A stretch of DNA of 64,000 nt from Hepsetus odoe (Eukaryota; Chordata; Actinopteri; Characiformes; Hepsetidae): NCBI GenBank assembly GCA_017165825.1, contig CM029372.1:24219066-24283065 (forward strand), in the 5' to 3' direction. The position numbers were made by a program, and so were the translations under genes. The notes beneath the pieces are model-generated. The model saw nothing but the letters and a program-made list of their open reading frames with translations. It searched no databases and was not told where the DNA came from. Every line of letters begins with the position of its first letter. The first letter of the stretch is position 1. Positions 11,690-24,054 of the stretch are shown here, in pieces.

Positions 11690-13066
11690 GTGCTTAGAAT
11701 TTTCTTCCCAGTAATTTACCATGTCGAAAAAACCTTTCTAAAATCAAAGCATTTTTCTAACCTAAAAATGAGAAATAAATACATCATCGATTTATTTTTC
11801 TCATTTAATGCATTTACTGTTTGCACACCCCCTTCAAGCTTCTGCTGTAGTGTCGTATTTCACAATCGTTTCAAAAGAATGAGCGATTTTCCCACACGGC
11901 AGTAGGCCAAGAGCCGTTTCTACGGGTGCTCAAGTTGAGATCAGCAGAGGCACGAGCAGTTACATTCTGCATAGTCATTGTGCAACTCAGTGGTTTCAAT
12001 AAGCCATTGTCTGCCATTTTTTTGCATATGCATGCATACAGACAGTGAGTACTATGACAAACAGCACAGACGCATTGAAAGAAGTCATTGAGCAGTCATT
12101 CAGAGACCTTTTGTTCAGCAAATGACTAGACTGTGCTTTTTCTGTGCATCTCATAGACATTCACATTGGTCACCTTTAGAGGAAAGACCCCCTGTGAACT
12201 GCTGTCCAACCCTCACCTCTTTTTCTTTTCTTTTTTTTTTTTGCCCTGGTAGAGGAAACCCTGCACTCATTTCCCATCAGCCTACAGAACAGAACCATTG
12301 TTTTAACTGAAGCTGCTGTGATGCAGCCTCAGTATCTACATAAGCTTCATTCAAAAGGCATTTCAAAACTGAACTGCATCAGCATGTAAAGAGCAGATTC
12401 CCCTAATAGCACTCTGGAATAAGGAAGTTTAAAACAGAATGAGGAAGTTTTTCCTGGGCAGGCTTTGGTAGCTAAATATAGTACAATCGTTCACGTCAGT
12501 GAACTCATGCCTCCAGAGAAAGAAAGAGGGTAGTGTCACTGGAAGATTTTCCTATGAGAGTTTTGGTATTAGTCCAAACAGCAAAGGTGTTTGATGTATG
12601 AAACATCATTTACAGTTCCCTCCAGTGGTACTGGAACAGGAAAGACAATTCATTTGCACTGAAGACATTTGAGTGTGAGGTCAAAAGATCAATTTGAAAT
12701 TTGAAATGAGCTTTAATTTCCTCCTACATCTGGACATGTTCAAGCACAGAACGCCTTTTGTATCTGACCACCCATTTTTTAAAGCGAGCAAATATCGTGA
12801 GTTGGATTGGATTGTACTGGAACAGTAGTTGTATTGGATCAGAAAACCATTGAGATTTTAAGTCTTAACAAATTTTTATTTTTAAGAATTTCCCTCATGA
12901 TATCCATCTATAGAAATTTTTAAAAAGTGGTCCATCTCACATTAGTCCATTGAATCATGGGATTGCTAGTGGTAACTAAGAACCAGCATGCCAACAATAA
13001 CAGACGTTCTCACTGTTGGATGTGTCATTATTGGTTTATTTTATAAATTTATTTTATAATACATCC
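11690..13066. other. Intergenic, nothing recognised
   Basis: AT-rich sequence without a recognisable gene or repeat family. Confidence 0.4.
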
Positions 13067-13071
13067 CTGCG

Positions 13072-13375
13072 AAGGGCTGGCGACCTGTCCAGGGTGCGTC
13101 CCCCGTCCTCGCCCTGTGTGCGCTGGGTTGGACACCAGCACTCCCCCGCGCCCCCGTTTGGGACAAGCGGCAGAAAATGGATGGATGGATGGATTTTATA
13201 ATACATGCATGTCAGGTGGATTGGAGATGCAGCAATGCACCCTATGCCCACTTGTGTTTGTGTGATGGTGTTTGTCTATGTGTCTGGACTGGCACCCTGT
13301 CCCGAGTGTTTCCCTGCCTTCACCCTGTAAGAGCTGGAATTGGCTCCCAATTAAGACGGGCGGCTTTAAAAGTGA
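13072..13375 (+). mobile_element. Repeat family C, two adjacent 3' pieces
   Basis: The first piece (13072-13195) runs from CCCTGCGAAGGGCTGGCGAC to CAAGCGGCAGAAAATGG and a short (ATGG)n tail. A second, more diverged piece follows (13200-13375) with TGGCACCCTGTCCCGAG. Related pieces occur at 13915, 27040, 30976, 41590, 43308, 46680 and 47391. In fishes such sequence forms the 3' part of a SINE-type repeat. Confidence 0.6.
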
Positions 13376-13914
13376 GTGAGTGTTTCTCAAGTTATTTCCA
13401 AATATCCGTTTACACATCTGTAAATATTGCATTTTCAAATACATGCAGTTTTCATCCTCCTGTGGTTTACTAGGCATCTCCATGGTGGAAAGTTTCAAAC
13501 CCAAATGGGACGGTGTTGACCATGAAAAACTTTCACTTTCGCCAGTTCTTTTGCCTCTAAAAGTGTGTGTGTGGCACAAATAAAAGCAGCAGTATGAAGT
13601 GACAGTGGCACTCCAGTGAAAGTTACTGTTGTTACTGAGGTTTTTTAGCTCAGCAGTAAATTAATAGATTTCAACAGGAAGTGGGTAGGGACTTTTGTGA
13701 AGCTGCACTATGAAAAAAGTGAAGTATGATAAAAAAAAAATATCAGTCATGATTCATGTATCAGTTTCAACTGTATGACTCCGATGCTCTTAGAATGACT
13801 GTGTGACTCAGATGCGTTTAACCATATATGTATAAATCATGCCACACAAATATCAATAGTTGACTATGAATAAATGTAGAGTGCACTTCTGCTACTGAGC
13901 TGATTCTACAGCCT

Positions 13915-13965
13915 TCCATCCATTATCTGCCGCTTGTCCCAAACGGGGTCGCGGGGGGGGGTGAT
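13915..13965 (-). mobile_element. Repeat family C tail fragment
   Basis: CCATTATCTGCCGCTTGTCC is the reverse complement of the 3' end of the 13072 copy. Confidence 0.65.
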
Positions 13966-14301
13966 TCTACAGCCTTCAATGCTAAATTAAATCAACCGTG
14001 TCATTGCAATATAATATTCAAATGCAAGATCCAGGAAAAATGATCCACCGTCTGGAAAAACAAAGAATCTGAGTGAGATCATCAGATCAAACTGTGCGTG
14101 AGCTGTTTTACTCATGGAAAATGGTGCCCAGACAAAATCCAGAGCAGGAAGAGGAAGAGAGGAGGACATTCTTTAAAAAAAAAAGGATGGAAAGCAGAGT
14201 CTACAGTGGATTTCAAGCACTTGAGATAGCTAAAGGCACTGGGGGGAAAATCAAGGGCAGGAAGAGGAAGGGAGAATATTCTTTTAAACAGCAGAGGCTG
14301 T

Positions 14302-14537
14302 TGGGGCAATGGTGGCCTAGTGTTTAGGGGATAGGCCCGAGAATCTGAAGGTCATGGGTTTGAATCTCAGAACAGCAGGTTGCTCTGAGGTAGCCTTGAG
14401 CAAGGTACCGTCCCCTTCACTGCTCCCCGGGTGCTTCAAATAACTGCACAGTGTGTGGGTGAAACACAGAGGTTTAATTTCGTTGTGTGTCACGGTGGGC
14501 TGTGTTTCACAAGGACTGATAGTCACTTTCACTTCAG
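14302..14537 (+). mobile_element. SINE family A, full length
   Basis: Head GGCAATGGTGGCCTAGTG, body CTTGAGCAAGGTACCGTCC and tail ATAGTCACTTTCACTT are all present. Confidence 0.85.
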
Positions 14538-14579
14538 CGGTGGATTTCCAGCCCTGGAGAGAGCCGATACCATCCAGGG

Positions 14580-14735
14580 AGGAGGTTCCGTAGCGTACGG
14601 GCCTCCACTACCAGGATGGGAAACATTTTTTTTCTCCCAGGCCATCATTGTTGTCTTGTCTTGAGGTGCATTCTATGTCATGCTAGATGTCATCTTATGT
14701 GTAGCACCAGGGCCCTGGAGGAACATCGTTTCATT
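14580..14735 (+). mobile_element. L2/CR1-like LINE 3' end, fourth copy
   Basis: GGTTCCGTAGCGTACGGGCC and the GTAGCACCAGGGCCCTGGAG stretch match the copy at 1758-2340, with the middle deleted. It lies directly behind a SINE. Confidence 0.7.
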
Positions 14736-14739
14736 GAAT

Positions 14740-15925
14740 GGCAGTCGCTGAGTATCAGAAATGAAATCCATTGATAGATTATATTACACAGGCTATTTCC
14801 AAAGCTCACAAAATTCAAAACTGCTCCCCTCTTAAGCAAATTTTGAACTCCTCTGTCTCGGCTACTGCATTACAGTAAAAGTAAAAGTAAAAAGTCTGTC
14901 TGTTATCTGGTAAGTCCGTCCCTCCATGTGCTGTTATCTGTGTGCTGTCAGCTATTGTACATTCTCTTTTATATTTTTATGATGCCAAAATGTCTGCGGT
15001 TAGATCGTACTCCACGTTAATAGTTAAAAGGACTAAACATATACAAAGCAGCACACACCTTCAATGCTCTGTCTAAAAATCTTTGAAAGACACACACCAT
15101 GTCTTTTATTCTTATTCTTCTATTATTAGGACACTATTTTTGCACTAATAATAACAATATGAATAAAATGAGTGATAATGTGGATTTCTGGACTTGATTT
15201 GTGAAATCTGTCAGGGTACAGATGGGTAAAATTGGCTATTGACTTAGAAGACCTAATTGTTAACAATAAAAAAATATATACATCATAGATATAATAAAAA
15301 ATGAACTATAAAAACATAAATTCCATCAATCCAAAGGGTGTCCCTGTAGAGCATCGTGTGATCCAGTATCACTGAAATGTAAAAGTAAAATCGCGGGCAC
15401 TGCAGAAACATGATGCCATGTCTCATTAGTGCTGAAGCACTGTTACAGGAACAGAGCAGAACCTAACCGCCACTGTTTCCTATATCACTCTATATCAGTG
15501 TCTCTGGACTCGTTTCTGCTGCAGGAAGAGTTCTGTCTATTCAAATTTGAACATGCAGATCTGAGCCAAGCCACAGAAGCTGTCCCCATATTGCATATGG
15601 AAATCGATCTGCCATCAAATGTGTCATCGATAGTCTGGGTTTTACATAGCCGTAAGCCAGCACAGCGAAGCAGCGTGCTCATTTGACTCATCGCTGGCAC
15701 AGTGGTTTCCTATTCAGCTTGGGTGACACTATATGATGACGTATGGTAATGCTGAGACATAGCAGATGACTGTGGCTGAACAACGAGGCAAAACCATATT
15801 TGACACAAAAACTGCATGTGAAATTACACCCCGAAACCATAGCTCATTTTCACCCATTTTTTTTTTCCACTGTAATAAGCTCTTTTTAATAGAACCGTGA
15901 TAAAAAAGGTGTTTATTATAGTTTA
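14740..15925. other. Intergenic, nothing recognised
   Basis: AT-rich. A short ORF at 15429-15686 has no recognisable features. Confidence 0.4.
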
Positions 15926-15929
15926 ATAA

Positions 15930-17010
15930 TAATCATCATCATTTTTGTTTATATAGCGCCTTTCTCAAACCCAAGGTCACTTTACAGAGCGGAAGATAAA
16001 AGTTAAAAACAGAACATAAATTAAAACAGTTAACACAGAAACGCAAAGACAGAAATAAAAACAAGCAGCAGAATTAGGAAATCAAGAACTGGGAGAAGTG
16101 GAGCAGCACAGACTGAATAAATATGTTTTCCAGAGTTTAGTGGCAGCAACACTAAATGATCTACCCCCCATGGTAGCTTACCTGAATTTAGGGACTGTGA
16201 GTAACCCGGTACCGGAGGAGCGAAGTGAGCGGGTGGGAGTGTATGAATGGAGTAAGTCAGTGAGGTATGAAGGAGCAGATCCATGAAGGGATTTAAACGT
16301 AATCGGAAGCAGCTTGTACTGAATATGATACGATGTGGGCAGCCAGTGAAGTTTGTGGAGCACGAGGGTGATATGTTCAGATTTTTTGGAGAACGTGAGA
16401 ACACGAGCTGCAGAGTTCTGCAAGTACTGGAGCCTGGCAGATGTTCTAGTTGGGAGACCAAAGAGTAGAGCATTGCAGTAATCGAGACGGGATGTTATAA
16501 AAGCATGAACAAGTTTTTCTGCATCCTTCAATGAAAGTGATGAGCGGAGACGTCAGATGTTTCTGAGGTGAAAGAAAGCATTTTTCACATCTGTGTTAAT
16601 GTGAGATTGAAATGACAGAGAGGGATCGAATATAACGCCTAAATTCCCGACAGTGGGTGAGGGCGTAACAAGAGCATTTTCAATGGATAAACTGAAATCT
16701 TGGAGTTCAGTGATGAGAAATTAGGAGCCAATAAATTAAAGATCTGTTTTGTCAGTGTTGAGCTTGAGAAAGTTAGAGGTGAGCCATAGTATTACATCAT
16801 GAATATGAGCTGTGAGGGAGCGGGGCGGAGCGGCTGAAGTGGAGGTGGTGGGGTAGATTTGGGTATCGTCGGCATAGCAGTGAAAACTGAGGCCATGGTT
16901 TCTAATAATATGACCGAGAGGAAGAATATAAATTATGAACAGTAAGTTAGAGTGTAATATGACGATGTGCTTTGGTATAACACTTTTCATATAAACAGTC
17001 AAATCTTGCT
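15930..17010 (-). mobile_element. LINE (CR1/L2/Rex1-like) 3' part
   Basis: The minus strand encodes reverse transcriptase motif C in GLSFHCYADDTQIYPT (about 16820-16880) and a downstream block with KLVHAFITSRLDYCNALLFG and LHKLHWLPTSYHIQYKLL. The two parts are in different frames. The 3' end is at the left and resembles the usual TTTATATAGCGCCTTTCTC end. Upstream parts are missing. It is distinct from the L2-like fragments and from the RTE-like element. Confidence 0.75.
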
Positions 17011-17129
17011 TGGATCTTTATTGCATCCACTTTGCAGGTTGAGAAGATTGAATATAATCCAAAAAAAAGTATGTGTAAAAACACATTAGCATTTAAACAT
17101 GTAGATGCAAATACACGATCAGCTCCAGC

Positions 17130-17560
17130 AATAAAACCACTGACAGGGAAGTGAATAACATGGATTATCTCCTGGCATCTGTCAAGGGGATACATTGGTC
17201 AGCTATTAAACGGTCAGTTGTTGAAGATGATATGTTGGAAGCAAGAAAAATATCTCCACAATGACAGAATCTGCTGGTTGGCCCTGGTGTTAAGGCCTCC
17301 ATGCGGTCCAAGGAAGAACAACAAGAGGACTTGTGAACTGGCGACATGTTGAAGGGTATCCAGGACTCACTGATAGGCTGACCTCTGTCAAACGCATCAA
17401 TGCGCACATGAGCATCAGACATGGAAAATGATGCAATGGGAGGAGGCCTGGTTGGATCTCATTTTCCCATGCTAACCCACTTACATTCTGGGGAAGAGAG
17501 CACCATGATGCACTATGGGAAGAATGCAAGCCTGCGTGAGGGAATATCCTGCTGTTTAAT
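17130..17560 (+). mobile_element. Tc1/mariner transposon relic, internally deleted
   Basis: Pieces such as GGTCCAAGGAAGAACAACAA, GCGCACATGAGCATCAGACA and GCACCATGATGCACTATGGG match, from memory, a transposase family widespread in fishes. Large internal deletions and stops rule out function. Confidence 0.5.
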
Positions 17561-17987
17561 TTCTGGAGGTCATGTCCATCTAAAAATAATTCAAATTACT
17601 TATAATAATAATTCAAAAGACCTGACACGGATCACTTATCCTGACCTCACTTACACTCCAGATATCTAACCCTAGTGCAAGGACACAGTGTAACGATGAA
17701 TCAAATTGGAACACACTTTACAAGTGCTGGGTGTTTTAAGTCAACTCAGCCAAACTCGCTGGTTTTATTACACTCTTACCTGTAACTGAACTGAGTGAAT
17801 CAGCTTTTACTGAAAGGGGCTCCATAGCTTTTAACCTTTACTGTCTAATTACTTCTACTCTGATAAGCAACATGATTTGATTAGAGCATTAGCAGTTTTG
17901 CTTAATTCTCTTTTCCTTTTGTTTGAGTTTTAAATGACTATTCTATTATTTTATACCTCTTCTTCTTTTTCTTTCGGCTGCTCCCGT

Positions 17988-20123
17988 TTAGGGGTCGCCA
18001 CAGCGGATCAACTGTCTCCATTTCTTCCTGTCTTTTGCACCTTCCTGCTTCAATCCGACCACCTGCATGTCCTCTCTCACCACGTCCATAAACCTCCTCT
18101 TTGGTCTTCCTCTTCTCCTCTTTCCTGGCAGCTCCATCTTCAACATCCTCCTTCCAATATAATCCTCGTCTCTCCTCTGGACATGTCCAAACCAACGCAA
18201 CCTTGCTTCTCTAACTTTGTCTCCAAGACGTCTAACCTGAGCTGTCCCTCTAATATACTCATTTCTAATCCTGTCCAACCTCGTCACACCCAACGAAAAT
18301 TTCAGCATCTTTAACTCTGACACCTCCAGCTCCGCCTCCTGCCTTTTCGTCAGTGCCACCGTCTCCAACCCATACAACATAGCTGGTCTCACTACTGTCC
18401 TGTAAACCTTCCCTTTTACTCTAGCTGGTACGCGTCTGTCACAAATCACTCCAGCCACTCTTCTCCACCCATTCCAACCAGCCTGCACTCTCTTCTTCAC
18501 CTCTCTTCCACACTCGCCGTTACACTGAACTGTTGATCCCAAGTATTTAAACTCCTCCACCTTTGTTACCTCCACTCCCTGCATCCTAACCACTCCACTT
18601 TCCTCCCTTTCATTCACACTCATGTATTCTGTCTTTGCCCTACTCACTTTCATTCCTCTCCTCTCCAGAGCATATCTCCATCTCTCCAGGTTCTCCTCAA
18701 GCTGCTCCCTACTCTCACTACAGATCACAATATCATCAGCAAACATCATCGTCCACGGAGACTCCTGTCTAACCTCGTCCGTCAACCTGTCCATTACTAC
18801 TGCAAACAAGAACGGGCTCAGTGCTGATCCTTGATGTAATCCAACCTCTACTTTAAATGCATCCGTCACTCCCACTGCAGATCTCACCACTGTTACACTG
18901 CCCTCATACATATCCTGAACTACTCTCACATACTTCTCTGTAACACCAGACTTCCTCATACAAAACCACAACTCCTCTCTAGGCACCCTGTCATATGCTT
19001 TCTCCAAATCCACAAAGGCACAATGCAGCTCCTTCTGACCTTCTCTGTACTTCTCCATCAACAGCCTCAGAGCAAACATTGCATCTGTGGTGCTCTTTCT
19101 CGGCATAAAACCATACTGCTGCTCACTGATCCTGACCTCTTTTCTTACCCTAGCTTCTACTACTCTTTCCCATAACTTCATGGTGTGGCTGATCAACTTT
19201 ATCCCTCTATAGTTACTACAGCTCTGTGCATCATCCTTATTCTTGAAGATCGGTACCAGTACACTTCGTCTCCACTCCTCAGGCATCTTCTCACTTGCCA
19301 AGATTGTGTTAAACAATCTGGTCAGAAACTCAACTGCCATCTCCCCTAAACATCTCCATGCTTCCACTGGAATGTCATCCGGTCCAACAGCCTTTCCATT
19401 CTTCATCCTCTTCATCGCTGCCCTTACTTCCATCTTGTTTATTTGCTGCACTTCCTGGTTAACTCTTCTCACATCATCCAGTCTTCTCTCTCTCACATTT
19501 TCTTCATTCATCAGCTCCTCAAAGTATTCCTTCCATCTGCTCAACACGCTCTGTTCACCTGTGAGTACGTTACCATTTCTATCTTTAATCGTCCTGACCT
19601 GTAGCACATCTTTCCCAGATCTGTCTCTCTGTCTAGCCAATCGGTAAAGGTCCTTTTCTCCCTCTTTACTGTCCAACCTCTCATACAATTCACCAAACAC
19701 CTTATCTTTGGCCTTCACCACTGCTTTCTTCGCCCTGCGGTTCATCTCCTTGTACACCTGTCTACTTCCTTCATCTCTCTGTATGTCCCATGTCTTCTTT
19801 GCCTCCCTCTTCTTTTGAACACACTCCTGGACTTCTTGGTTCCACCACCAGGTCTCCTTATCCTCTTTCTTCCTTCCGGATGTCACACCAAGTACATTTC
19901 TAGCCGTCTGCCTGATCACTTCTGCAGTAGTTTCCCAGCAATCCGGTAGCTGCTCTTCGACACCTCCCAGTGCCCGTGTTAACTCCTGCCTGAATTCCAC
20001 CTTGCAGTCCTCCTCCTTCAGCTTCCACCACTTGATCCTCGACTCTGCCCTAACTTTCCTCCGCTTCTTGACCTCCAAGGTCATCCTACAGACCACCATC
20101 CTATGCTGTTTAGCTACATACAC
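17988..20123 (-). pseudogene. LINE reverse transcriptase ORF (711 codons, 5' part frameshifted off)
   Basis: The protein would reverse-transcribe the element RNA at a nicked target. Visible reverse transcriptase motifs are HCAFVDLEKAYDRVP (metal-binding aspartate block), GLHQGSALSPFLFAVVMD and MFADDIVICSE, the FADD box near residue 460. A C-terminal block with LRWFGHVQRRDEDYIGRR ends in IRCGDP before the stop. The first residues are an internal start: the true N-terminus continues in another frame at 20110-20640 (lesion near 20115). The domain is long and intact, but the complete ORF is broken. Confidence 0.85.
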
Positions 20124-20989
20124 TCTCCCCTGTCACTACTTTGCAGTCTCTGATCTCTTTCAAACTGACCCTCCTGCAAAGAATATAATCCACCTGTGAG
20201 CATCTTCCTCCACTCTTATATGTCACCCTGTGCTCCTCCCTCTTCTTAAAATAAGTATTAACTACAGCCATTTCCATCCTTTTTGCAAAATCAACAACCA
20301 TCTGACCTTCAGCATTCCTCTCCTTGACACCATGCCTACCCATCACCTCCTCATCACCTCTGTTCCCTTCATCAACATGACCATTAAAATCTGCACCAAT
20401 CACCACTCTCTCTCCCCTGGGTACACTCTCTATCACTTCATCTAACTCACTCCAGAATTTTTCCTTCACTTTCATCTTACAACCAACTTGTGGAGCATAA
20501 GCACTAACAACATTCATTATCACACCTTCAACTTCCAGCTTCAAACTCATCACCCTCCCTGACACCCTCTTCACCTCCAAAACACTCTCCACATGCTCTT
20601 CCTTCAGGATAACACCTACTCCATTCCTCCTTCTATCCACACCATGGTAGAACAGTTTAAACCCCCCTCCAATACACCTGGCCTTACTACCCTTCCATCT
20701 AGTCTCTCACACACAAAATGTCAACCTTCCTTCTCTCCATCATATCAGCTAATTCTCTACCTTTACCAGTCATGCTGCCAACATTCAAAGTCCCTACCCT
20801 CACTTCCACTCTCCTCTCCTTCTTTCTCTCCTTCTCCCTCTGGACATGCCTTCCTCCTCTTCTTCTTCTTCTTTGGCCAACAGTAGTCCAATTTCCACCA
20901 GCACCCTGTAGGCTAACAGCACTGATGGCGGTCGTTGTTAACCCGGGCCTCGACCGATCCGGTATGGAATTCTGTATCGTTGTCCGCAT
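20110..20989 (-). pseudogene. LINE apurinic-type endonuclease domain, broken
   Basis: This N-terminal domain would nick target DNA. Motifs are VRVGTLNVGSMTG near the start, VVIGADFNGHV (catalytic Asp-Phe-Asn block) and QVDYILCRR. Two coding pieces (20989-20699 and 20640-20110) are separated by in-frame disruption near 20640-20700; the downstream join to the reverse transcriptase is frameshifted. Confidence 0.8.
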
Positions 20990-21159
20990 ATTGATTTGGC
21001 AAAGTTTTACACCGGATGCCCTTCCTGACGTAACCCTCCCTATTTACCCGGGCTTGGGACCGGCACGAAGAAATACACTGGCTTGTGCATCCCTAGTGGC
21101 TGGGTTTTCTATTATTTTATACCAATGCTTGATTTTTTACCAGGTTACTCGTTAATATA

Positions 21160-21270
21160 TTTGTGTTTCTTCTTCTTCTTCTTCTACTTATTAATAATAA
21201 TAATAATAATAATAATAACAATACTATTAATACTACTACTAATAATATTATTGTTGTTGTTGTTGTTATT
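21160..21270. repeat. (CTT)n, (AAT)n and (TTG)n microsatellites
   Basis: Three adjacent trinucleotide runs lie just beyond the LINE 5' end. Confidence 0.9.
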
Positions 21271-21501
21271 TATATCCAAATTGGATATCGCTATGTGCAT
21301 TTGAAAATCTTCCTTTGCTTTTATTTTTTATTTACATTAATAAACATTTTGCTACATTGAACATTAGATTCTATCCAAAGCTCTACTCTAATGTAAATGT
21401 CTCATTAATTTGAAATTTGAATTAAGATGCTGCTGCTGCTGCTGATGATGATTATGACGATGGTGGTTTCCTCCTTTTGAAAGGATGACCTCGAAAATAT
21501 C

Positions 21502-21910
21502 CAGTATCTCACAAAAGTGAGTACACCCCTCACATTTCTGTAAGTATTTTATTAGATCTTTTGATGGGACAATACTGAAGATAGGACACTTTGATACAGT
21601 GTAAAGTAGTCCGTGTGTACAGCTTGTATAACAGTGTAAATTTGCTGTCCCCTCAAAATAACTCAACACACAGCCATTAATGTCTAAATTTCTGGCAACA
21701 AAAGTGAGTACACCCCTAAGTGAAAAATGTCCACATTGTGCCACTGGAATCCTCTTCCACTCCTCCATGACGACATCATGGAGCTGGTGGATGTTAGAGA
21801 CCATGCACTCCTCCACCTCCAGTTAGAGGATGGGGCATCCTCTAACTGGAGGTGGAGGAGTGCATGGTCTCTAACACCTATTGCTTAATAGGTCTGGAGA
21901 CATACTTGAC
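21502..21910 (-). mobile_element. Tc1-like transposon end with IR/DR structure
   Basis: The terminus begins CAGTATCTCACAAAAGTGAG. The direct repeat ACAAAAGTGAGTACACCCCT occurs exactly twice, at 21511-21530 and 21698-21717, the outer/inner arrangement of IR/DR Tc1 elements. The minus strand then encodes the transposase C-terminus (SNIHQLHDVVMEEWKRIP), the same family as 150-2870. The rest of the element is missing after about 21910. Confidence 0.85.
21793..21875. repeat. Perfect 40-bp palindrome with 3-bp spacer
   Basis: Arm 21793-21832 and arm 21836-21875 are exact reverse complements around GGG. It sits inside the Tc1 transposase relic and replaces normal coding sequence. Confidence 0.95.
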
Positions 21911-22042
21911 ACTCTTTATGTAAAGCATGCTTTTTCTAAACCATAATGGACCAATTTTCACTTCAAATGTCCAATAATCCAAAATCATTCAAAAGTCTGC
22001 GTGCACATTCTTCTGACAGCAGTGTTAAAATGAAAGATTCTT

Positions 22043-22412
22043 AAGTGAAGTGAAACTAACTATTTGCCAGGCACAGTAGAGGACACTGAGAACCACAGCA
22101 AACTGCTTCCTCTGCATTTCACCCAAACACACCATGCAACAGGGGACAACTATTTAAAGTGCCCAGGGAGCAGTGATGGGGACGGTACTTTGCTCAAAGG
22201 TAACTCAGGGCAACCTGCTGATCTGGGATTCAAACCCATGACCTTCAGATCCTGGAACCTAGTCCTTAAATACCAGGTCACTGCTGCCCCAGCATTCTCT
22301 GCATTTAACCCATACATACCGTGCAGCAGGGCGCAGCTATTGAAAGCACCAGGGGAGCAGTGATGGGGATGGTACCTTGCTCAAGGGTGCCTCAGGCCAA
22401 CCTACTGGTCTG
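22043..22412 (-). mobile_element. Two SINE family A copies in tandem
   Basis: A full minus-strand copy (22043-22297) is followed immediately by a second, partial one (22298-22412) beginning TCTCTGCATTTAACCCATAC. Confidence 0.8.
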
Positions 22413-22599
22413 GGACATTTACATTAAACTCTGAAATTTTTCTTCACCTAAAAATAGTTTTGTAACATGTAATTAAGTTAGTAAATAATCTTCGATGCTG
22501 TGGCTCAAAGAACACTTTTGGGCATCTTCATGTTGCACCTTTATTTCACTTCCCTCTCTGGCTACTATTTTTCCTTGCGAAGAATGTTATTGATCATGT

Positions 22600-23010
22600 T
22601 CAAGTACGTCGCTGTGGACCTCAAGAAGAGCACAGGACTATTATGGACCTTCTGAAGAGCACAAAAGCACTTTGGCTGTGCAGAAACAAGCTGAACATCT
22701 CTGGAAGAAACAAAGCCCAGTACTATAGCTCTCTAAAAGGAACCAAGAACAGTACTGTGGCTCTCTAGAAGAACAGAAACACACTGTTATGGATCTTTAG
22801 AAAAGCACTTAACCAGTACCAGTGCTGTGGTTCTCTAGAGGAAGCCAAGCTCAGTAAATGCTCTCTAAATGAGTGTGAGCAGTGTAGGCTCTGTTGAAGA
22901 GCTCAAGAACAGCACCATGACACTGAAACAAGCAAGCACAGTGTAGAGAATCTCTAAAAGGAAAAAAGGACATCACAGTGCATCTACAAAAAAAAAAAAA
23001 AAAACCACAG
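22600..23010. repeat. Degenerate tandem repeat of about 40 bp
   Basis: Variants of AGTACTGTGGCTCTCTAGAA followed by GAACCAAG or similar recur about every 35-50 bases through roughly ten units. Units are diverged, so the period is only approximate. Confidence 0.65.
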
Positions 23011-23019
23011 TGCTGACTC

Positions 23020-23782
23020 TGAAGTAAAAATGCCACACAGTACTTGTGTTAAGGGCTGCTTCTTCACAGGGCAGGAAATTTCCATTGAAGCAGATCAAGG
23101 CCAAGTCTGTCTGGTACTTGAGCTTTTAAGTGAACCAGCAGTGGTACAGTGGTTCATCTATGACATTTTTCCAAGGAACATTTGGGTACCTTTAAGAGTA
23201 CTAGCTCTGTGACTAGTGATGTGTAAAAATGGCATTTACCAGATATTTCTATTTCAGTTTTGTGTGCACAAATACATTTAATTCCCATCAGCAGCATGCA
23301 TATTTCCAACTTTTAGTGCTATATAAAGGCCTACAGAGTCAATAAGGATACCAGGCATACTTCTACATACCAGGCAGTTTCACCACCAGGCATACTTCTG
23401 TCATGCATATTTTAGTTTTTAATCTTCTGCACACTTACTTAATCTACTCAGCAAATAAACCTCCCCGTCTGTGCCGTTTAAAAGATGGAAAGCTCTTTAT
23501 TTTGGTTGTCTGCATGATTGGATAGTTGTGGAACGATGACAGACTAGTCTTGTTTAAAGGGAGTTTTTATAAATGGTTGTGCATGCAGAGAAAAATGTTG
23601 ACTCCACTGGTTAATCACAGGTTTATGTGGGACACAGTCACTAGAGAGAAATCACAGGAGGCTTTTGTGGTGAAAACCAGTTGGGGGAGAAATGTCAAAG
23701 GTAACTGTGGAAAAGAGTCATTTTTGGAGACTCCTTACAGTCTGCCCGAGACACTGAGTGAGATGTTTGAGGATATTTTATA
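23020..23782. other. Intergenic, nothing recognised
   Basis: Short ORFs at 23030 and 23526 show no recognisable features. Confidence 0.4.
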
Positions 23783-23930
23783 AAAATAAATAAATAAATA
23801 AATAAATAGATAATATTTTACATGAATGAATGCATGCATACATACATTGATTCAGATGGCAGACACTTTTGTCCGGAGTGACTTCCAAGCACTTATATAT
23901 ATATATATATATATAAATAGCTTTGCATGG
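23783..23930. repeat. (AAAT)n, SINE B fragment and (TA)n
   Basis: An (AAAT)n run (23783-23808) is followed by a scrap of family B (GGCAGACACTTTTGTCC near 23856) and a short TA run near 23897-23918. Confidence 0.75.
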
Positions 23931-24054
23931 GCACTGAATTAAACATTAAAGTGAAATAGCAAAAAAAATAGAAGCATTAAAATGTATAAAAAGTGCAGAC
24001 CTTTAGTTGAGCAAGATAAATAGTGATTAAGAATAGAAGAGTGTGAGTTTGGAT

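Larger units (their letters stand above)
17958..21112 (-). mobile_element. Near full-length RTE-like LINE
   Basis: Transcription would run right to left. The start region (21112-20990) carries a common 5' leader (GGTCCCAAGCCCGGGTAAAT on the minus strand). Coding then gives an apurinic endonuclease domain and a reverse transcriptase, followed by GACCCCTAAACGGGAGCAGC and an AAGAAGAAG-rich tail near 17960. Codons are interrupted by at least two lesions: a stop near 20690 and a frameshift near 20115. Otherwise it is well preserved, so insertion was probably recent. Fragments of the same family lie at 7346, 8505, 34250, 37540, 38445 and 58290. The RTE assignment is from protein similarity. Confidence 0.85.

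Noticed and set aside
10985..11905. 306-codon plus-strand ORF
   Set aside because: It is open because it crosses a SINE and a (TG)n(TA)n tract; no domain or splice structure.
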